A stretch of DNA of 12,386 bases from an uncultured Methanobrevibacter sp. (GTDB lineage: Archaea > Methanobacteriota > Methanobacteria > Methanobacteriales > Methanobacteriaceae), in NCBI GenBank assembly GCA_946611495.1, contig CAMODR010000011.1, positions 1 through 12,386 of the forward strand. Direction: 5' to 3'. The notes beneath the pieces are model-generated. The model saw only the letters and a list, made by a program, of their open reading frames with translations. It was not told the origin of the DNA and did no database searches. Made by a program: the position numbers and the translations under genes. This document shows positions 1-5,611 of the stretch, piece by piece. The stretch's first letter is position 1. Each line of letters starts with the position of its first letter.

Positions 1-89
1 AATTCTTATTTTATTATTAATTTCTTTTAGTTTAATCTACTTCTATGAAGCATTGATTAAATTATTTTGTGATGATGTGTGTAGTAAAT

Positions 90-116
90 GCTTTTAATTG
101 AATAACAATTAAAAGC
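90..116. terminator. Perfect 11-bp inverted repeat downstream of the MutS-like gene
   Basis: Arms gcttttaattg (90-100) and caattaaaagc (106-116) are exact reverse complements around a 5-nt loop, aataa. The element starts 14 nt beyond the stop codon of the minus-strand MutS-like gene. On the plus strand the hairpin is followed by a T-rich run (121-131), so it would also suit termination of a plus-strand gene entering from the left. On the minus strand no U-tract follows, so termination in that direction is less certain. The symmetry is seen directly; the terminator role is inferred. Confidence 0.6.
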
Positions 117-130
117 TAACTATTTTTTAT

Positions 131-2065
131 TTAAAATTTTTCTAATATTCTTCCATAGACTCTCTTAAGTTCAGGGCTGGAATTTTCATACATTCTTTTT
201 ATGATTAATTCTGGTGTACTTTTAGCCAGATAGTTCATCTTAGGAGTCCTGTCAACTATTAAATTATAGTTTTCATCCAATCCTGTAGCTTCGATTCCAT
301 CTACCCTAATGTCCGTGTATTTCATTAGCTCATTAGCCATATGTGTAACGATTATTGCAAATGAGTTGCTGTCCTGAATCATTTCTATAAAACTTGATAT
401 GATCTTTACAGCAGCCTCTAATTCAGTAATTCCCTCAAGCTCATCAAGCAATACCAATTTTTCACAATCGCTTGTTACAATAGGCATGAATACATTTAAG
501 AATGATTCGAATGCTCCAGCATCTAAAGATCTCTTTTTAGAGAAGTGATAAATTTCATCCAATAATTTGACCTTGGCAGAGTTTGCTGGAACAGGAAGTC
601 CCATCTGTGCAAGAATTGCAATCTGGCTTATTGTCTCAAGAAGTGTGGTTTTCCCTCCACTGTTTGCACCAGTCAGCAATGCAACATTCTCATTTTCATT
701 CAAGTTATAGTCAATCCTTTGAATTTCACCGATATTTTCATCAGGATTATCTTCCTTAAGGCATAATTCCAAATGCAATGCTCCATCCAATGCATATTCA
801 TTTGCAAATTCTGGTGCATTTAATTTATAAAGATATGCAAAGCTTCCAAGAGCATATTCGAAGTCGAATTCAATGGTCTCTTGAACTTCTCTTTCTGCAT
901 CTTCCTTAATTGCAGCCAAATGTTCTGCTGCAGTGATTTTCATATCAAAATAATTGTTTTCACTGCTTGATATGATTTCTGTCTTGATTCTTTCCATTTC
1001 CATATCATCGATTTCAATAGGATACTTTCTGATGAATGGGTCAAAGTCAATGCCAGTTTCTGACTTTATCTTCTCTTTTGATTTAGTTAAAATTTCGTCA
1101 AATATTTTTTCTATCTTTGGAGGTAAGGCATGATTTAATAAGTCGAGAACTTCATCTCCTTCAAGATCAATATTTTGTATTTTTTCCTTTAGTTCTTCAT
1201 CTATATGGTGCTTCTCATTTTCGACAATTCCATCTAAATCAATTTCATGAGTCTTATAGCTGTCAAGCTCATTAAGTATTGGATCAATGTCATCCAAAAC
1301 AGTGCTTTCCCCTAAGATCTTTCTGATTTGACATACATTTTCAAACAATGGCTTATTTTCCCTAAAATAATCTAAAATGATTTCTGGGACAAGCTGATAG
1401 TCTTCAGCCTCCTTATTGATCATGATTAGGTTAGGCATATCTCCAAAGTCAAGAATGCCTTCTGAATAAATATAAAATACAAGCTCATATCCACTCACTT
1501 CCTCTCTGAAGAATGGTGAGTCTGAAGCGGTTAAAATGGTATAATATTTGTTTAATCCAAGGTCCATTAGATAATCGCTGTCTTCAGGACTTTCTACAAG
1601 AATGGCCTTGCTTGCATCATAGTTTGGCTTGGCAAGCTTAGGTTCATGGAGGTTCTTCATTAATCTGTTTAATTCATCCAATGGCAATTGGCTAACTCTT
1701 TCCTTTGCCTTCATTACGAAGGATAACCTTTCTGAAATAATAAATTCGTCTTTTATTGGAGCTAAAAGTAAAATTCTGTTTTTGGAGTAGTTTGTATTGG
1801 AGTATTTGAGGATTTTTTCAATGATTTCTTCATATAACTGTATTGCACGTTCGCTTTTTAAAAACTTCTGAGCAGGATTTCCGAGTAATTGATTCATAAT
1901 TTCTATGGCCTTTCTTTGGCTGATTCCGTCGATTTCAATTAATCTTTCCAAATCAAGGTCCTTTATGACTCGGTTTAATTCATCCTCTCCTCCAAGACTA
2001 TGGATGATTTTTTGAGATAATTTGTCTCCAATTCCTTTTATTTCTTGTAATTCTCTTCCTTCCAT
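131..2065 (-). CDS. MutS-like ATPase with N-terminal helix-hairpin-helix (archaeal MutS2/MutS5-type)
   Basis: This is a DNA-binding ATPase of the MutS superfamily, 644 aa, expected in the cytoplasm. Residues 8-62 hold two helix-hairpin-helix-like segments (KGIGDKLSQKI and IDGISQRKAIEI), which usually bind the DNA backbone. A long charged helical middle (about 150-440) fits the MutS lever and core. The C-terminal ATPase shows Walker A GANSGGKTT at 466-474, Walker B LVLLDELEG at 537-545 (D541, E542) and the switch T574-H575. No N-terminal mismatch-recognition domain (Phe-X-Glu) and no C-terminal Smr nuclease domain are seen, so it should not be called a true MutS repair protein. Its substrate could be branched or recombination DNA; this is an inference from the MutS2 and MutS5 groups. 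The ATG at 2065 is supported by the Shine-Dalgarno TGAGG (2073-2077). It lies last in the U32-U32-MutS series, 301 bp after its upstream neighbour, so it may have its own promoter. Confidence 0.85.
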   Translation of the reverse strand: MEGRELQEIKGIGDKLSQKIIHSLGGEDELNRVIKDLDLERLIEIDGISQRKAIEIMNQLLGNPAQKFLKSERAIQLYEEIIEKILKYSNTNYSKNRILLLAPIKDEFIISERLSFVMKAKERVSQLPLDELNRLMKNLHEPKLAKPNYDASKAILVESPEDSDYLMDLGLNKYYTILTASDSPFFREEVSGYELVFYIYSEGILDFGDMPNLIMINKEAEDYQLVPEIILDYFRENKPLFENVCQIRKILGESTVLDDIDPILNELDSYKTHEIDLDGIVENEKHHIDEELKEKIQNIDLEGDEVLDLLNHALPPKIEKIFDEILTKSKEKIKSETGIDFDPFIRKYPIEIDDMEMERIKTEIISSSENNYFDMKITAAEHLAAIKEDAEREVQETIEFDFEYALGSFAYLYKLNAPEFANEYALDGALHLELCLKEDNPDENIGEIQRIDYNLNENENVALLTGANSGGKTTLLETISQIAILAQMGLPVPANSAKVKLLDEIYHFSKKRSLDAGAFESFLNVFMPIVTSDCEKLVLLDELEGITELEAAVKIISSFIEMIQDSNSFAIIVTHMANELMKYTDIRVDGIEATGLDENYNLIVDRTPKMNYLAKSTPELIIKRMYENSSPELKRVYGRILEKF

Positions 2066-2366
2066 AATAATTCCTCAATTTTATTACTTTAGGCTCTTTT
2101 ATTTCTTTTATTTCTTTATTTTTTCTTTTAGGCTCTTTTGAGAATTTAATATAACATATTATTTATAATTTTAATTAGATTAAGAATAGTTTTTTTTAAT
2201 GTTTCATTATAATTTGAATATTGGATATTCATTAAGTATTATCCTTTATAATTCTTCTCATATTTTAACTCTTTTGTTTTTATAAGAATTGATAATTTTT
2301 CACATCAATATTGATTTCATAGTGTAATAATTTTATTTGATGAGAAAGTTGTTTTATTATTGTTAA
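2066..2366. promoter_or_regulatory. 301-bp spacer: probable promoter and repeats upstream of the MutS-like gene
   Basis: No convincing gene is present. Read on the minus strand, a possible TATA box TTATAAAT (2161-2168) would place transcription start near 2138, giving an untranslated leader of about 70 nt that is very purine-rich. A 13-bp direct repeat tttaggctctttt (2088-2100 and 2127-2139) brackets that leader. Further upstream are a 17-bp interrupted palindrome (2215-2231, arms tgaatat/atattca) and a 12-bp perfect palindrome atcaatattgat (2304-2315). No U-tract follows the U32 stop codon on the minus strand, so read-through from upstream is possible. The TATA call is weak in such AT-rich DNA. 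Confidence 0.4.
2088..2139. repeat. Pair of 13-bp direct repeats in the MutS-like gene leader
   Basis: The sequence tttaggctctttt occurs at 2088-2100 and 2127-2139, 39 bp apart start to start. The second copy has one extra T just before it. On the coding (minus) strand each reads AAAAGAGCCTAAA, separated by an A-rich run. The GC-bearing core (gagcc) stands out in a region that is otherwise almost pure A/T. It might be a protein-binding site in the leader, or a slippage duplication. Confidence 0.5.
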
Positions 2367-5300
2367 TTATTTCAATCCATTTTCAAAGTTTCCTTTGCTG
2401 ATTTTAGGAGAATGTCTTTGGATTATCTCATTAAATTCGTTTAAATCATATTCATCATTATCAATTGCTTCTCTATAAACGCTTCCTATTTCCTTAATGT
2501 AATCTATAGGCTTCCATCTACAGTCTATTGAGTAGTCTTTGATTCCGATTGACTTAAGATAATCTATATGTTCAATTAGACAAAACTCTTCAGAGTTTAA
2601 GATAATCAGATTATCTTCATTTATACTACTTTTTATAGGATAATACTGTTCTCTTCTATTTTTTAAGTAATACTCATTGGCAGAAGGGTCTTTCTTGTTC
2701 TTTTTCATTTTCTTAATGTATTTTTCAATGAGCTTCAATTGCTTTTTGGAGATAAGCTCCTTTCTTGTAGTCATGGCTTCTATATTTCCATGAACAAGGA
2801 ATTCTATAGATGATAAATCGTCATTTCTGTTGTTTATGTAATAGTCTTCCATAAGTTTTTCAATATTTTTCCTATATAGTTCAGGTGATATAGACAATGT
2901 TTCATAATTTTTTAGTTCCATAATGCCAAATGCATTAAATAGATTTAATGGATAATTTCCATAAAGTTTTACATTAAACTTATCTTTTAATGAGTCGTCT
3001 AATCCAATTAAGCTAGTCATAATATTGATGTGTAAATCCATCTTATTTAGAATTCCTAAAATCTTTATGATTGACTCTTTAGATTCCTTATGGGCTATAT
3101 CTGGCAGCTTCCAAACCAACTCATAATCTTGATTATGGCTGATTCTTATTGCAGACTTTAGGAAGTTTACACAGTAGCTTATGTTAAGTTCCTTAGAGTC
3201 ATTTGGATTATGTTCTATTTGATTCTTGGCGATTTCATCCAATCTTTTATTTGATGGGATTTCCAAATAGACTCTATTGAATAAAGAGTTTTTATCATCA
3301 TTATTGCAATCATTATTCTCATTATTATAATCCTTATCCTCATTATTATAATCCTTATCCTCATTATTATAATCCTTATCATAATCATAATTAGCATTGA
3401 ATTTATTGATTTCCTTTAATGCATCTAAACTGTTTATGTAAATGGATAAGTTTTTAGAATGACTGCTTTCTGATTTAACTTTTCCTTTCAAGTCAATTTT
3501 CCTATCTAATTCTTTAGCAAACTCTTTTATGCTTGATTCTCCAATTTTTATATCTTCATCACTTGGAATGTAGCTTTTAATTATTTCTTCTTCTAGTCTG
3601 TCAAAGAATTCTCTTCTTAATTCGTTGATTTTGCTGATTGGGCTGAATAGGCTTTTGTTGTTATTGACAGTGATCTTTTCAATATAGTAAGGAAGGTCTC
3701 CTATTTTCAATAATTGCTTTTTGATTGTTTCATTGGAGATTGGCTTTCTTATAGCCTCTTCCCAAGGTTCATCTCCCTTGACTTTTAGAGTGATTACCTT
3801 TCCATTATCCAATTTAAGATTTCCTTTAAGATGAGGGAAATTGTCCTTATCTATTCTAAAGTATAATTCTAAATTGGATTTTTTAATCATATGCTTGTCT
3901 TTGTTGCTTTTTAAGTCTTTCACTTCATTAAGGAGTGAGTTTCTCTTTGTAAGATATACTTTAGATCCCTTTTCAAGAGGGAAGTTGATTCTCTTGTTTT
4001 CGCGAACCTTCTTGATAACCAATACCTTACCTTCAATATCCTTGTCCTTTTCTCTTTTTCTCCAATGCTTGTCCTTTGAGTCCTTTAGGGTAGGCTTGGA
4101 TGAAATGTCAAAACCGTAAGTTTGAATGGTTGAATTATTGCTGTTGCTTCTGGATTCCTCAAGTTTTCCTTTCTTATTGGTTTTTTTATTTTTAGTGTGT
4201 CTGAGAGATTTTTTATTTTTGTTTTTGTTTTCTCTGCTTTCGTTTATTGGATTATCTGGCCTTATTTGACTTTCAATTACTATTCCATCTCCCTTTTCAG
4301 GGATATGAATTAAATTGTCCTTAAGCAGAATGTGTATCTCTTCAGTTTGTGGATTGTATCTGTGGATTGTGCCTATAAACAGCCCTTGATGCCCTGGCTT
4401 TTTCCTGTTCATTATCATAGGGTTATTTTTAGGAATGAGGTGTCCTGAAGTAAATTCCCTATTGAATACCAGTTCAAGCTCTTCTTTTGAGTTTCTGTTT
4501 TCTTCCTTTTGAATGCTTTTTAATTCTTCAATCTTTTCTTTATCTTGAATCTTCTTAAAGTCAGACCTTTTTCCCTTCTTTCCTTTTTTGGTCTTTTTAA
4601 TAGACTCATTAATGTTTCTATTTAGGGCCTTTGAAGTCTTGTCATACCTTAATTTATTGAGCCTTTTCCTATAATTGCTTACAGCCACTGCAACATAGTC
4701 GTTGCTTCTCATTCTCCCTTCAATCTTTAGACTATCTATGCCTAAATTAACAAGTTCATCCAGATTGTCATATAATGACAAGTCTTTAGGGGATAAGAGA
4801 TAATTTCCTTCGCTTTTTGGACTTATTGCTTTTGTCTTGTTTATTGAAAGCTCATATTTTTCTCTGCATGGCTGTGCACACCTTCCTCTGTTTCCGCTTC
4901 TTCCTCCTTGGAGGGAAGATAAAAGGCAGTGTCCAGAGTAGGAATAGCAAAGCGCCCCATGAGCAAAGATTTCGATTTCTATGCCTAATGAGTGGGCAAA
5001 AGAGATTATTTCCTTCACTTCCTTCAGTTCCATCTCTCTTGGAAGAACTATTCTTTTTATATTGTGCTTTGATGCCCATTCAACGCCTTCAATATTGTGA
5101 ATGTTCATTTGAGTGGAAGCATGGATTTTAAGCTTAGGGATATGCTTGTTGATGATATGGATCAATCCGATATCTTGGATTAGCACTGCATCAACTCCCA
5201 TCTTATATAATTCGAGTAAATATTTGCTTACCTTTTTCAATTCTCCTTCCTTGATGAGAGTGTTGACTGTTACATAAACCTTTACATTATGTAAATGAGC

Positions 5301-5462
5301 ATATTTGATTGCTTCTCTTATCTCTGCAAGAGAAAAGTTTTCAGCATAGTTTCTAGCTCCATAATTCTCTCCAGATAAGTAAATTGAGTTTGCACCAGAA
5401 AGAATAGCTGTTTTCAAATGTTCTGCACTTCCTACAGGAGCAAGTAATTCAGGTAATTTCAT
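2367..5462 (-). CDS. U32-family protein, RlhA-like, enlarged by low-complexity insertions
   Basis: A U32-family protein of 1031 aa, probably an oxygen-independent RNA hydroxylase and not a true peptidase. The N-terminal barrel starts MKLPELLAPVGS and carries HASTQM (114-119), the U32 signature EIFAHGALCYSYSGHC (C172, C179) and GRCAQPC (C195, C199); these four cysteines could bind a 4Fe-4S cluster. IEGRM is at 247-251. The middle corresponds to the DUF3656-like part of RlhA, and the C-terminus (about 955-1031) shows the CLIEH...IDCRW pattern and ends in KGNFENG. Compared with its neighbour it has three extra hydrophilic segments: about 269-327 (Lys-rich), about 397-475 (Lys/Asn/Ser-rich) and about 690-722 (DKDYNNE repeats). 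No signal peptide or membrane helix is seen, so it should be cytoplasmic. The ATG at 5462 has the Shine-Dalgarno AGGGG (5471-5475). It follows its paralogue by 149 bp, with an A-rich spacer and no U-tract, so co-transcription is likely. The exact substrate is unknown. Confidence 0.85.
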   Translation of the reverse strand: MKLPELLAPVGSAEHLKTAILSGANSIYLSGENYGARNYAENFSLAEIREAIKYAHLHNVKVYVTVNTLIKEGELKKVSKYLLELYKMGVDAVLIQDIGLIHIINKHIPKLKIHASTQMNIHNIEGVEWASKHNIKRIVLPREMELKEVKEIISFAHSLGIEIEIFAHGALCYSYSGHCLLSSLQGGRSGNRGRCAQPCREKYELSINKTKAISPKSEGNYLLSPKDLSLYDNLDELVNLGIDSLKIEGRMRSNDYVAVAVSNYRKRLNKLRYDKTSKALNRNINESIKKTKKGKKGKRSDFKKIQDKEKIEELKSIQKEENRNSKEELELVFNREFTSGHLIPKNNPMIMNRKKPGHQGLFIGTIHRYNPQTEEIHILLKDNLIHIPEKGDGIVIESQIRPDNPINESRENKNKNKKSLRHTKNKKTNKKGKLEESRSNSNNSTIQTYGFDISSKPTLKDSKDKHWRKREKDKDIEGKVLVIKKVRENKRINFPLEKGSKVYLTKRNSLLNEVKDLKSNKDKHMIKKSNLELYFRIDKDNFPHLKGNLKLDNGKVITLKVKGDEPWEEAIRKPISNETIKKQLLKIGDLPYYIEKITVNNNKSLFSPISKINELRREFFDRLEEEIIKSYIPSDEDIKIGESSIKEFAKELDRKIDLKGKVKSESSHSKNLSIYINSLDALKEINKFNANYDYDKDYNNEDKDYNNEDKDYNNENNDCNNDDKNSLFNRVYLEIPSNKRLDEIAKNQIEHNPNDSKELNISYCVNFLKSAIRISHNQDYELVWKLPDIAHKESKESIIKILGILNKMDLHINIMTSLIGLDDSLKDKFNVKLYGNYPLNLFNAFGIMELKNYETLSISPELYRKNIEKLMEDYYINNRNDDLSSIEFLVHGNIEAMTTRKELISKKQLKLIEKYIKKMKKNKKDPSANEYYLKNRREQYYPIKSSINEDNLIILNSEEFCLIEHIDYLKSIGIKDYSIDCRWKPIDYIKEIGSVYREAIDNDEYDLNEFNEIIQRHSPKISKGNFENGLK
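3298..3381. repeat. In-frame 21-bp tandem repeat, about four copies
   Basis: Units lie at 3319-3339 and 3340-3360 (identical), 3361-3381 (20 of 21 matching) and a decayed copy at 3298-3318 (17 of 21). The 21-bp period equals seven codons, so the coding frame is kept. On the minus strand it encodes repeats of DKDYNNE near residues 694-722 of the larger U32 protein, ending in the diverged NNDCNND form. Two exact copies suggest recent slippage expansion. Confidence 0.9.
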
Positions 5463-5611
5463 AATATTTTCCCCTAATAATTGACAAATTATAGAATAAT
5501 ATTTTTTAATTTAATTAATTTTTTTCATAATTGATTTTAATAATTTTAATTTAATTTTTCTTTAATTGCTTTGTTGTTAGTTATTTTCTTTTAAATCATT
5601 TAATCTTTAAA
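5463..5611. other. A-rich spacer between the two U32 genes
   Basis: This 149-bp spacer has no open reading frame of note. On the minus (coding) strand it is A-rich and has no U-tract or stable hairpin after the upstream stop codon at 5612, which argues against a terminator and for joint transcription of the two U32 genes. The downstream gene's ribosome binding site AGGGG is at 5471-5475. A weak TATA-like stretch in the 5495-5515 area cannot be told from background. Confidence 0.4.

Noticed and set aside
2144..2232. A 28-codon minus-strand reading frame (starting MNIQYSNYNETL), whose ATG overlaps the stop of a 9-codon frame
   Set aside because: It is Asn/Ile/Lys-rich as expected of random AT-rich DNA, the possible AAGGA site is too far from the ATG, and it covers the likely promoter of the MutS-like gene.
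3298..3381. The short regular repeats considered as a CRISPR array
   Set aside because: The units are directly abutting with no spacers, are only 21 bp, and lie inside a coding frame.
3215..3397. Minus-strand frame rich in Ile, Met and Arg across the tandem repeat
   Set aside because: It is an alternate-frame reading of the 21-bp repeat inside the U32 gene, whose own frame is supported by conserved motifs on both sides.
4852..5131. Overlapping frames of 75 and 104 codons opposite or shifted against the U32 signature region
   Set aside because: They overlap the most conserved part of the U32 gene (the cysteine motifs) and show no recognisable domain or ribosome binding site.
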